This document shows, piece by piece, positions 15,537 to 24,400 of a stretch of DNA of 46,059 nucleotides. Position 1 is the stretch's first letter. Every line of letters starts with the position of its first letter. The notes beneath the pieces are model-generated. The model made no database searches, was not told the origin of the DNA, and saw only the letters and a list, made by a program, of their open reading frames with translations. A program made the translations under genes and the position numbers. Source of the stretch: Verrucomicrobiales bacterium (GTDB lineage Bacteria > Verrucomicrobiota > Verrucomicrobiia > Verrucomicrobiales > DEV007); the NCBI GenBank assembly GCA_029213065.1, contig JARGPH010000040.1, positions 1 to 46,059 on the forward strand, given 5' to 3'.

Positions 15537-17682
15537 TGATATTCGTCTGAATGTCATCCCGGTTTCGGAACTCAGGTGGGAGTCCGCCAAGAATGCGAAT
15601 CGCCTCTTCCAGATAGAAAATGGCGTTGTCACGCGCCGTCGGATTTTCGTAGTCGAGGCATTTGGCCGCGTAAGAATAGGCTCTCGCGAGGGTGATCTTT
15701 TCCTCGGCATCGTAGGGGCGGCTCTTCGATGAAACGATTCTCAGATCGATTTCCTGCCGGAACAGAGCGAGTGCGCTTTCGAGCTGTTCGAGGTCCAACT
15801 CAATAACACCCAATGCATGGATCGCGTCGACCGATGCCGCTTTGGCTTCAGTTACTATCTCGGGACGCGAGCTGTTCAAGGTTCCAGCGAGAGCGAGTAC
15901 TGTCTGAAATGTTTCCGATGCTGCCGCAGGACTTCCCGAGGAATATTCGATGGAGCCTTTCAATTCGAGCGCTCTCACTTTTTCAATCAGAAAGCTGTCG
16001 AGATCGGTTGATGTTGCGCCGGCCTGCGCATCATCAAGGACCTGGAGAAGCTCATCGATCGTCTTTATGGCCACGGCTGATTCAGCGTTCGCGAAGTGCA
16101 GGAGACTGAGCGTTCGGTAGGTGGAGGCGAGGTCTTTCGTTCTCGAAAGATTGAACTGGGGCTCGCCGTTTGATGGTTTCAGTCGCCATTCGAGCGATCG
16201 GGAATAGGCATCGACCGCATCGGGATACTCGCCCTTTAACTCGTAGATTTTTCCAATGCGGGCGAGATCTCTCGAAGTGAGCCGGGCAAGTTCTGCTGAG
16301 TCAGCAGGAGAGTTGGGGTCCTCATAGAGCTCGGAACGGATTTCGTAGGCGTTTGTAAAATGCTTCAACGCTTCATCCAGTTCACCTGCCTCAAGGGCCT
16401 GGCGCCCGCTCGCAATAGCGGTCGCTGCTGAGAGTTTGAGAATGGGCGTGGAGGCCACCCGGTTTTTAAAACGGTTCGCAAGGAAGGTTGACGCGTTTTC
16501 CGCAACAATCGAATGAAGCCGGACACTGCCATCGCCGGAGAAGTCTCCGTTGTTCAGTTCGGTAACGAAAAGCTCCATGATCTCAAAGGCAGCGCTCGCA
16601 TTCTGTTTGGATTCTTCGTTGGCGATCCGCTGTTCAGCAGTGGCGCGGCGTGCTTTCTGAGCCTGGACAAAGGCAAAGCCGGATGCCCAAATGGCGACGA
16701 CTAACAAAGTGGCAAAAATGGTATTGAGGCGTCTCGCTCTTTTGACAATATCCTGCTGGTCGATTCTCTGAATGTGTCCCCAGACTTCCCGCATATCGGC
16801 AGGGCGATCATTCGGGACGAGGCTGAGGCATTGTTCGATGAGCTCCTTTTTCGCACTGGGGACGTACAAATCGGGCGGCCAGGAAATCTCCTCGACCGCT
16901 TCGGTGAGTGTCGCGAGCTGATCACTGTCGATTTCGTTTCCTGTTTCCGCGAGAGTCGATTCGAGGCTCAGTTCCGCGAGAGTGGAATCCGGATCAAAGC
17001 TGAGGTCTTCCGCATCCGCGAGGCCCTGGAGACGGGGGAGTTCCCCGGTGAGCAATTTGTAGGCGACCACTCCGTAGCTGTAGACGTCCCAGCGAAATCC
17101 TTTGCCGTCGGCCGAGTCTCTCGGGTTTCGCAGCTGCTCGGGACTGGCGTAGAGCGGCGTTCCCACGGGGTCGAATTCTTCGGTCGCAAAACCACGGCTC
17201 TGTCCGAAATCACAAATTTTGATGTGATAAGGGGTCTCATCCGTTAGAAGGATGTTAGACGGCTTGAGGTCGCAGTGGATGATCTGATTCCGGTGGAGGT
17301 AGGCTATGGCGTCAGCGATATCGCGAATCAGTCTCCAGCCTTCACGGTGATCCACTTTGCCGGTGAGCCTTTCGAGGGTTCGCGTCTCCCATGTGCCGTC
17401 AGAGCCCTGATCGGCGTGCAATCCCATTGCGTAGTAGGGCGGGTCGTGGAGCAGATCAAAATCGTGAAGAGTCACGATGCCCTGGTGTTCCGCAACCTTG
17501 GATAGCTTTTCAAGCTCTCTTGCCATGGTCGACAAATCGACCGCACCGGGGCGGAAAATCTTGAGAGCACGATCCGAAATTCCCCGGTAGGTGGCGCGAT
17601 AGACACGACCGAACGCGCCTTCCCCGAGAGGAGGGAGGTGGGTTTGATAGTCTTTAATCCGGATCTGTTCGTCGTCTTCCAA
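15490..17682 (-). CDS. Membrane Ser/Thr protein kinase with TPR-like sensor region
   Basis: 730 residues. The kinase domain (about 10-310) has the glycine loop GEGAFGRVY (20-28), Lys41 in ALKIF, a candidate helix-C Glu56, the catalytic loop HCDLKPSN (136-143) with Asp138 and Asn143, DFG (158-160) and GTPLYASPEQ (174-183). Cys137 replaces the common Arg, so it is a non-RD kinase. One transmembrane helix (about 320-340) is followed by about 390 residues of TPR-like helical repeats, probably extracytoplasmic. The only start that keeps the glycine loop is TTG at 17682. The gene follows the FHA-cyclase gene after 10 bases, so the two are probably co-transcribed and FHA could read phosphothreonine made by this kinase. 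Planctomycetes and Verrucomicrobia commonly carry such kinases. Confidence 0.9.
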   Translation of the reverse strand: MEDDEQIRIKDYQTHLPPLGEGAFGRVYRATYRGISDRALKIFRPGAVDLSTMARELEKLSKVAEHQGIVTLHDFDLLHDPPYYAMGLHADQGSDGTWETRTLERLTGKVDHREGWRLIRDIADAIAYLHRNQIIHCDLKPSNILLTDETPYHIKICDFGQSRGFATEEFDPVGTPLYASPEQLRNPRDSADGKGFRWDVYSYGVVAYKLLTGELPRLQGLADAEDLSFDPDSTLAELSLESTLAETGNEIDSDQLATLTEAVEEISWPPDLYVPSAKKELIEQCLSLVPNDRPADMREVWGHIQRIDQQDIVKRARRLNTIFATLLVVAIWASGFAFVQAQKARRATAEQRIANEESKQNASAAFEIMELFVTELNNGDFSGDGSVRLHSIVAENASTFLANRFKNRVASTPILKLSAATAIASGRQALEAGELDEALKHFTNAYEIRSELYEDPNSPADSAELARLTSRDLARIGKIYELKGEYPDAVDAYSRSLEWRLKPSNGEPQFNLSRTKDLASTYRTLSLLHFANAESAVAIKTIDELLQVLDDAQAGATSTDLDSFLIEKVRALELKGSIEYSSGSPAAASETFQTVLALAGTLNSSRPEIVTEAKAASVDAIHALGVIELDLEQLESALALFRQEIDLRIVSSKSRPYDAEEKITLARAYSYAAKCLDYENPTARDNAIFYLEEAIRILGGLPPEFRNRDDIQTNIITYNDSLSALLEMDE

Positions 17683-17692
17683 AATAGTAAGG

Positions 17693-19612
17693 TTATTTGC
17701 TGAGACTTGCGATTTCCCCCGCCCAGCCCGGTGGAGGGGGATCTTTTCGGAAAATCTGAGCCTTCTCTTTCAGCCAGAGGGAAGGCGGGTCTCCTTCAGA
17801 CAGAATATCCAGAAGGTCTATGGCATCTTCCCATTCCCGGTTGTGGAAGAACGCTAGCGCCTTTTCGTAGGTGAGAATATCCTGATCGGAGATTCCCGAA
17901 CCTCCCACGGAGGTCGGTAATACCAGTTCGTAAATCGGGTAGCTCTCATCGAAACCGGCGGGCCGGATCAGGCAGAGGCGACGGAATCTGCGGTTCCCGA
18001 ATCCTTCAATTCGACAGTAGGTATCGTCGGAAACCAATACCGGAATTTTGAATTCTTTGGCGATTCGTTCGAGTCGGGCTCCGAGGTTTGCGACGCTGCC
18101 GAAAACACTGATGTGCCATTGCTGCTTCGGTCCTGTTTTGCCTACCGCAATTCGTCCCGTGCTGATCCCGATTCGGACTGCGGCCATTGATCGTCCGATT
18201 TCCTCCTCGAACACCACGTGATGGGCAAGACGTTCGACGATGGCTTCAGCCGCTTCGACCGCTTCGAGAGCGTGGACCTGATCTGAGTCAACGAGGCTCG
18301 GCCATCCCCAGAGCCCGAGCGCTCCATCGCCTGCAAAATCGGTGATGACTCCGTGGCTTCGGAAGACCTCCTCGGTGATTAGACCCACGACGCGCTGGTT
18401 ATCGTCGAGGCGGTCGAGGATCTCGTCGTCACTCTTAGCCGTTTCAAGCATGCGGGAATGACCGCGTCGATCCGCGAACATGACGGTGCAATCAACCATT
18501 GCCGGCTTGAGCACCTCCGGGTCGCTTTCGCGCATAATTTTTCTCAGACCGGGTGAGAAATAGGCCGCCATTTGATCCTGCAACTTCTGGTCAGCCCGGG
18601 CTGAAAGAAGGCTTGCGACGAGCGAACTGATCAGCCGAAGGAAGGGAATGTATGCGGCACCGGCTGCCTCTGAGCCCTGCGTTGTTTGAACGTAGAGGAA
18701 GACCGGTCTGCCGATGTCGTCCTTGTAAATCTTGGCCGAATCCTCCATCCGGGCGACGGGGACCGCTGCGACCCAGTCGATCGCTCCATGGAGACTCTCC
18801 GCCGCAAACGTGCGGTGATTCTGTTTCGAGGTCCAGAGGTGGATGTCGGCTCCCTTGGCGTTTTCGAAATCGAGTCGGTGGAGCAGGGTCCGGCTCGGGC
18901 GGAAATCGGCCCGGGCGAGAGGGTCGGGATTCAGAATCTCGCTTTTGATGTTGCCCTCACTGTCGCGTTCGAGTGCGATAAAAACAGCGGTGACTCCTTT
19001 CTGGCCCGGCAGAGCACCCTCGACGAATATGGCCGCCCGGGTGAGTAGGTCGGCATCGTCAGTCCAGCCGGAAAGCACCTGCTCAGGCAGTTCTTTTTGC
19101 AGCATCTTGAGCTGAAACCGCAGGCTGTATTCGTCCAGTTTTTCGACATCGTCGTAGTCCTGACTTGCGGTCCGACTCTCAACATACTCACCTTTTTCCT
19201 GCTCGAGGGCGTTGAAGTATCCGGCGATGTTACCCTCAAGGTCTGTGAGAGACTTCAACCAGTAAATCGCGGTGACGCCCTTCGCGCCAACTGCGACCGA
19301 ATCTCCCAATTGCAGGGAAATGGGTTCTTCGAGAGCCTTTCGCTCGCGGGGAGGGGCGCAGGTGTAGAGGGCGTTCGGTTTATTTCGTCCTTTGATTGCG
19401 GGGAGGCGGGTGAGAACAAGAGCCTGTCCGTCGCTCCGCGCTTCGCAGTGATTCCGGCTCACGAGGCGATCCTGCCAGGTGATGCGGATCGGTTTCACGT
19501 CCTCGCCTTCCTCGATGCGGGGTTTTCTCCCAATGCGGAACGCCTCTCCCGGAGAAGCTTGCGTGGCGACCATTTCACGCGGGTTTTCCAGGTTAACTAC
19601 GACCAGAAACAT
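17693..19612 (-). CDS. FHA domain-class III nucleotide cyclase
   Basis: 639 residues. The N-terminal FHA domain (about 5-120) has GRK (28-30) and SRNH (52-55), the phosphothreonine-binding residues. A GAF-like middle region (about 165-340) follows, then a cyclase domain (about 365-555): metal ligands Asp381 in MFADRRGHS and Asp429 in AGDGALGLWG, and the transition-state pair Asn509 and Arg513 in ANLGARLE. By alignment with the class III pattern, the two purine-selecting positions (Lys and Asp in adenylate cyclases) are Asp425 and His500 here, so the substrate is uncertain. The C-terminal 80 residues are helical. No membrane segment was seen. It lies directly upstream of the kinase gene. Confidence 0.87.
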   Translation of the reverse strand: MFLVVVNLENPREMVATQASPGEAFRIGRKPRIEEGEDVKPIRITWQDRLVSRNHCEARSDGQALVLTRLPAIKGRNKPNALYTCAPPRERKALEEPISLQLGDSVAVGAKGVTAIYWLKSLTDLEGNIAGYFNALEQEKGEYVESRTASQDYDDVEKLDEYSLRFQLKMLQKELPEQVLSGWTDDADLLTRAAIFVEGALPGQKGVTAVFIALERDSEGNIKSEILNPDPLARADFRPSRTLLHRLDFENAKGADIHLWTSKQNHRTFAAESLHGAIDWVAAVPVARMEDSAKIYKDDIGRPVFLYVQTTQGSEAAGAAYIPFLRLISSLVASLLSARADQKLQDQMAAYFSPGLRKIMRESDPEVLKPAMVDCTVMFADRRGHSRMLETAKSDDEILDRLDDNQRVVGLITEEVFRSHGVITDFAGDGALGLWGWPSLVDSDQVHALEAVEAAEAIVERLAHHVVFEEEIGRSMAAVRIGISTGRIAVGKTGPKQQWHISVFGSVANLGARLERIAKEFKIPVLVSDDTYCRIEGFGNRRFRRLCLIRPAGFDESYPIYELVLPTSVGGSGISDQDILTYEKALAFFHNREWEDAIDLLDILSEGDPPSLWLKEKAQIFRKDPPPPGWAGEIASLSK

Positions 19613-19616
19613 TGCT

Positions 19617-20246
19617 CTAGAGCTGGTTTTTCAAGGCTTCGAGGTGACTGAGTATCAGTGGTTCGATCGATTTTGCGGCTTCTTCCACCGTGACCGTTTT
19701 CCCAATTTCGTTGGAGATGGACGTCATCGATACGTCTGAAATCCCACAGGGGGTTATAGAATCGTAGCCTGACAGGTCGCTTGAGATGTTGAGTCCAAAT
19801 CCGTGCATCGATACCCATTTTCGAACGCCCACTCCAATTGAAGCAAGCTTGCGAGTTTCCGCCCACACGCCAGTCAGACCTTCACGGCGGTTTGAATTGA
19901 TACCAAATTCCGCCGTAAAATCAATCAGTATGCTCTCGATTTCGCGGAGATAAGTGTGAAGATCTTTGCCGTAGGGAACGAGGTCGAGAATGAGGTAGCC
20001 GACGAGCTGCCCCGGCCCGTGGTAGGTCGCCTGCCCGCCCCGATTGACCTCGAAAACAGGGTGGGGAAGGGTTTTTTTCAGATTCAAACTGGATTGATCA
20101 CGCGTCCGCCCAATCGTATAGACCGGTTCATGCTCAAGGAGTAAGACCGTGTCCCCGATTTCGCCTTTTTGCCGCTGTTCGACGAGTTCGTTCTGCAGAT
20201 CGAGCCCGTCGGAGTAATTGACTCGCCCGAGCCATCGAAATTCCAT
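19617..20246 (-). CDS. lipB: Octanoyltransferase LipB
   Basis: 209 residues from the ATG at 20246. LipB moves octanoate from acyl carrier protein to lipoyl domains, the first step of lipoate synthesis. Family residues are all present: RGGQATYHGPGQ (69-80), the catalytic Lys133 in TRKLASIGVGVRKW, HGFGLNI (148-154) and the catalytic Cys167 in PCGIS. A longer frame begins with TTG at 20288 and would overlap the toroid gene; I prefer the ATG because the family starts close to this point. The 3' end is 4 bases from the cyclase gene. Its cytoplasmic housekeeping role seems unrelated to its operon neighbours. Confidence 0.95.
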   Translation of the reverse strand: MEFRWLGRVNYSDGLDLQNELVEQRQKGEIGDTVLLLEHEPVYTIGRTRDQSSLNLKKTLPHPVFEVNRGGQATYHGPGQLVGYLILDLVPYGKDLHTYLREIESILIDFTAEFGINSNRREGLTGVWAETRKLASIGVGVRKWVSMHGFGLNISSDLSGYDSITPCGISDVSMTSISNEIGKTVTVEEAAKSIEPLILSHLEALKNQL

Positions 20247-20271
20247 AAGAAGTAGGGGGGAACTTCGCCGA

Positions 20272-21456
20272 TCAGGGGGCCTCGTCAACGGTTTCGTCGC
20301 GTTGATAAATAGGAAGCTGGCGGTAGGGGACGGTGAATGACAGGACCATCATTGAGGTGCCGTAGGTGCCTCCGTTCCGTCCGTTGGACCAGGAGCCGTT
20401 CGACTGCTGCTTCGGGAGGTATTCCTGATACATCCAGTCCGCGTATTGCGCCCAGTAGCGGCCGCCGAGCTGGAACATGGCCTGTGCGTTGTAGTAGTTC
20501 GCGTAATATTCGTGAGCATTCTTCACGATGTGCTGGCGATGCTTGAGGATGAAATCGCCCGACTTGTAGGTTGATTCGGTCCCGTGAAAACCACTCAGCT
20601 CGAGGCAGAGGAGGCCGCAACCGGTGAGGGTCTCCGAGTGGCCCCAGGGATCCGTATAGCCGAAACGGCCTTCATTTTTCTCGTGATTCTTCAAAACATA
20701 GGCGACTGCCTTCTCGATGGCTTTGTCGGGAATGGGAGCGCCGTTCAGCTTCGCGGATCGAAGTGCCATGAGCGCCCATCCGCTGCAGGAAAGGTCGGAA
20801 TCGCGGGAATCGGGCTTGTAGCGCCAGCCGCCTTCGTGTTTGTCGCTCTTCGGCACTGCCTGCGCCTCGAGAATCAGTTTGGTCGCCTTCGCGAGAACCG
20901 GGCTGAGTATTTCCTGGGTCTGCGTGTCGACCATGCCGCTGCACTCGGAGAGAAATAAGGTCGCGATGGTGTGTGCATACATGAGTCCGTGGCCGGAGTC
21001 CCCTTTGTCGAGGAGGCCGTTGGGACGCTGGCTTTCGAGCACGTAGCGAATGCACCGGTCAATGTTTGACGAATACTCGCCGTATCCGGGAGTGTGACCG
21101 GCGGAGAGAAAGGCCATCCCCACGAGCGAAACGACCCCGACAGAGCGCCCGTAGGAGTCGTTATAAGTGCCGTCTTCTGACTGGTTTGAGGCGAGATAGC
21201 CGAGGGCCTTTTCCACGGCGTTCTCAACTTCGGTCTGGTGGCGCTGGAAAACGGTGTTCGAGAGTGTTTCTGAACGTGTCGTAACCGGCAAAGCCAGGCA
21301 AAGGAATAAGGTGACGAGCCAGAACTGTGGCCCTTTTTTGCCGGGAAAATGTAGCGGAATGCGTGAGCATTTCGACGAGCGTCGTTTGCGGGTGGCAGCG
21401 GAGAAATTCTCACGAATTCCTCTACGGGGCGAGTGGCGGGTGATGAGTGCGGTCAT
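20272..21456 (-). CDS. Secreted alpha/alpha-toroid repeat protein (prenyltransferase/squalene cyclase fold)
   Basis: 394 residues. An unusually long, basic N-terminus (about 45 residues) precedes a signal-type hydrophobic segment (FWLVTLFLCLALPVTT), so a later start may be used. The rest is a repeat-built helical barrel: VEKALGYLASNQSEDGTY, CIRYVLESQRPNGLLD, GGWRYKP, and a closing YLPKQQSNGSWSN, typical of prenyltransferase/squalene-oxidase repeats. No cyclase DxDD motif was seen, so it is likely a binding or structural protein. The ATG overlaps the stop of the DUF4175-like gene (ATGA), tying it to the MoxR/VWA operon, where such proteins are often found in PVC bacteria. Function unknown. Confidence 0.8.
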   Translation of the reverse strand: MTALITRHSPRRGIRENFSAATRKRRSSKCSRIPLHFPGKKGPQFWLVTLFLCLALPVTTRSETLSNTVFQRHQTEVENAVEKALGYLASNQSEDGTYNDSYGRSVGVVSLVGMAFLSAGHTPGYGEYSSNIDRCIRYVLESQRPNGLLDKGDSGHGLMYAHTIATLFLSECSGMVDTQTQEILSPVLAKATKLILEAQAVPKSDKHEGGWRYKPDSRDSDLSCSGWALMALRSAKLNGAPIPDKAIEKAVAYVLKNHEKNEGRFGYTDPWGHSETLTGCGLLCLELSGFHGTESTYKSGDFILKHRQHIVKNAHEYYANYYNAQAMFQLGGRYWAQYADWMYQEYLPKQQSNGSWSNGRNGGTYGTSMMVLSFTVPYRQLPIYQRDETVDEAP

Positions 21457-24400
21457 TTCTTACCTGCTTCTTTAGCGATTACCTGAAAATAACGCCCTAC
21501 CAGTTCGCGGTATTCGGCGGGGAGCTCGGTCTCGATCGCGGTCGCGTTGCCGCCGGTGAGGGCCCCTTTAAACCGGGCCCAGTCCTCTGCGTTGATTCCC
21601 ATATCAAGTAATTCGGGGGGAACTCCGGAGCCGTCTGAATCGGCTGTTTTCTTTCCGGTTTCATTGAGGTTGTCGGATTGCGGGTCGCCGGCAAGCTCCT
21701 GATTCGGCTGCGGCTGCCCCTCTCCGTCCTGAGGTGGCTGATTGCCCTGTTGCCCCTGACCGAGTTTCTGCATGGCCTGTTGAGCGAGTTTTTGCAAGGA
21801 GTTGGCTGCTTCCTGCGACTGTTGCGCCGCTTCCTCTGCGCTCGATGATTCGGACGCCTCGGAAACTTCTTCGAATCCCTCGGCAAGATCATCGCTGCTC
21901 GCGATGCGTTCGTCCGACTCGGCCGGATCGAGGCCTTCCATCGTCTTGCCGATATTGGTAGCGGTATTGGCAAGGTGCTGTGCCGCCTGGGCGAGTTGGT
22001 TGGCTGACTGGGCCTGATCGCCTTCGCCACGTTGCATCGCCTGCTGAGCGCCCTGAGCAAGTTCGCCTTCAGAGACCTGTCCTTTAGCTTCGGCCTGGGC
22101 CTGTTGCTTCTGAGCCTGATCGAGTTGGTTCGCGGCTTCCTTTGCTTCGCGGACACCCTGTCTGAGAGCATTCTCAGCGCGATCAGCCGATGACTTCGCA
22201 TTGTTCTGGCTCAGGTTCTGCATGGTTTGCTCAAACTGCTCCGCTTCACTTTGAAGGGCATCAGCCTCTGCCGCGAGAGCCTGCTCCATAAGGCTGAGAG
22301 CTTCCTGTAAATTGCCGTCTCTTACCGCTGCAATCTGTTCAGCGATGGCCTCCTGACGCTGAGCAAGCTGAGCCGGAAGCGGTGCGCCGTCTTCTGATGG
22401 CGTCTCGCCCGGTGGGTTACCCTCGCCGGATTCCGCAGCGGTGTCCGCAGCGGATTCTGACGCAGGCGTTTCCGAAGCTGAACCTTCCGCGGCAGGATCA
22501 TTCGCGGCCATTTCTGCGGCGGAAGCGGCATCCGCCTCTGTCGGGGAATCCGGTGCTCCTTCTGCGGTTTGAGCTGACTCGGTATTGGCTTCAGTCGTTT
22601 CACTTTCGGAGGATTTGTCTGCCGCGTCGGACAGCGAGGCGCTGGCACTGAGGGCTGACTCGGTGGCTTCCTCCAGTTTGCGTTCGGCGAGTTCGCCGGC
22701 TGCTTCGGCGGCTTTCGAGGCGGCTTCAGCAAGTGATTCGGAAGCCGCCGCGCTCTCTTCGGGGTTTGATTCCTGAGGTTTGTCGCCGGAATCGGACTTG
22801 GAGGTTTCCTCCGGGGACGATTTCCCGGGGGAGGCATTCTCCTGTGACGCCTGCGCGGCTTTCTGTGCCTCTGAGGTGTCTTCAGCAAGCTGGGTTTGCA
22901 TCGCCTGAAGTTGCTCAATGAGCCGCTCTTTCAAGGCCTCCTGCTGATCCTCTTTTGATTGTGTCGCTTTTTTATTCGCCTCCTTGAGACTTTCCTGATT
23001 CTTAGCAAGGGCTTCCGCTTTCGCGCTCATGGACTCGGCCTTCTCCTTCTGCTCTTCGAGTACTTCAGAAAGGGCTGCCGCGTTGTCTTTGAGCATTTCG
23101 CCGAGTTCTTTCTCAACCTGATTTTGCTTCTGCTTGAACTGATTCAATTCCTTTTGCTGAGCCTGATCAAACTGTTGCTGTTCTTTGGACGCTTCCTGAG
23201 CGTTAGCCGCCATCTGCTCGGCACGCTTCTGCGCTTCCTCCGCCCATTCTTTCGCGTTCTGTGCCAGTTCCTGTTGTTTGTTGGCGAGTTGATTCAGTTC
23301 AGAGATGGCGCGGTATTCATCGTCCGCTTCGCGCATCGCCTTGGCGAGTGAGTCGAGTTCTTTGATCGACTTCTCAATCTCTTCGCGCGATTCGCGGGCT
23401 TCGGAGATCCGCTCCTCTTTCGCATCGGTCACCGGAATCATGTCCGCCTTCTCCATCGCGGTGGCGAGATTCTCATCTGAAATTTTCGAGGCCCGGTCTG
23501 CCTGCTCCTGAAAGATTGATTGCTCCAACTCAGCGGCGATTTCATCGAGATTGTCCCGGGCCTTCTCAGTGTGCTCGCTGAATTCGTCGAGGCGCTGGCG
23601 GGTCTCAGGCTTCACGTCGTCGGAGCGCTGTAATTCCTGCTCTGCTCGTCGCATGTCGTCGCGAGCACGTTCGAGTTCGCGTTTCGCTTCCTGTATCTTC
23701 TCAGTGACTTCTTTCTTCTGTGCTTCGATCGCCTGATCGGCGAGTGATTTGGCTTTCTGATCGAGCGTGATGTAGATCGTTTCGCTCAGTCCCACGCCGG
23801 GGCCGTCGTAATCGACAGGTCGATTGTCCCCGGCCCGCAACTGAACGGCGATCCGCTTTTGATGGGGCTCAAGATTGAGCGAAGCAATGTTGAGCGAGGC
23901 CCGGCCGAAGTAGATCCCGGAAGCGTCCACTTTTGCCGGAGCCGAAAGGGCGATCGAGGTCGGGGCGGGCGCTCCGTCGGGTGTCACCAGCATCGTGAAA
24001 TCAGCGATGCCGAAATCTTCAGTGATCGCGGCGTCGATGGGAAGTGTCTCGGTGGGCTTGAGTTTGAACTCTCGCTGAACCGGGGCCGTAATCTGGATAG
24101 TGGGCGCTTTGTCAGGGAGCGCTTCGATCGGAAAGGAGGCGGGCTCGTTGGTGAAGCCTTCCTCATCCGCCAACTCGATTCTCCATGAGCCGTTCGTCCC
24201 GGATTTCAATTCCATCTCCCAGCTGATCTGATTTTCAGCCGACTCGGTGAGCTCCACCTCGCGATCCTCGTTGATGAAAAGCTTCGATGACCAGATTGGG
24301 CGGTTCAAGGTCGCTTCGACTTTCACTTTGGTATGCGCAATGGCACGGATCTCGCCGGTTTCACTCACGGCGCTGACGTCTTCAAGGCCGGTGTATTCCG

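Noticed and set aside
20247-20288. Extended lipB start (TTG at 20288)
   Set aside because: It adds 14 residues atypical of LipB and overlaps the upstream toroid gene; the ATG at 20246 matches the family N-terminus.
22322-24188. Several long + and - frames inside the DUF4175-like gene
   Set aside because: Biased Glu/Ala/Gln codons of the real gene create long open frames in other phases; they have no domains and implausible composition.
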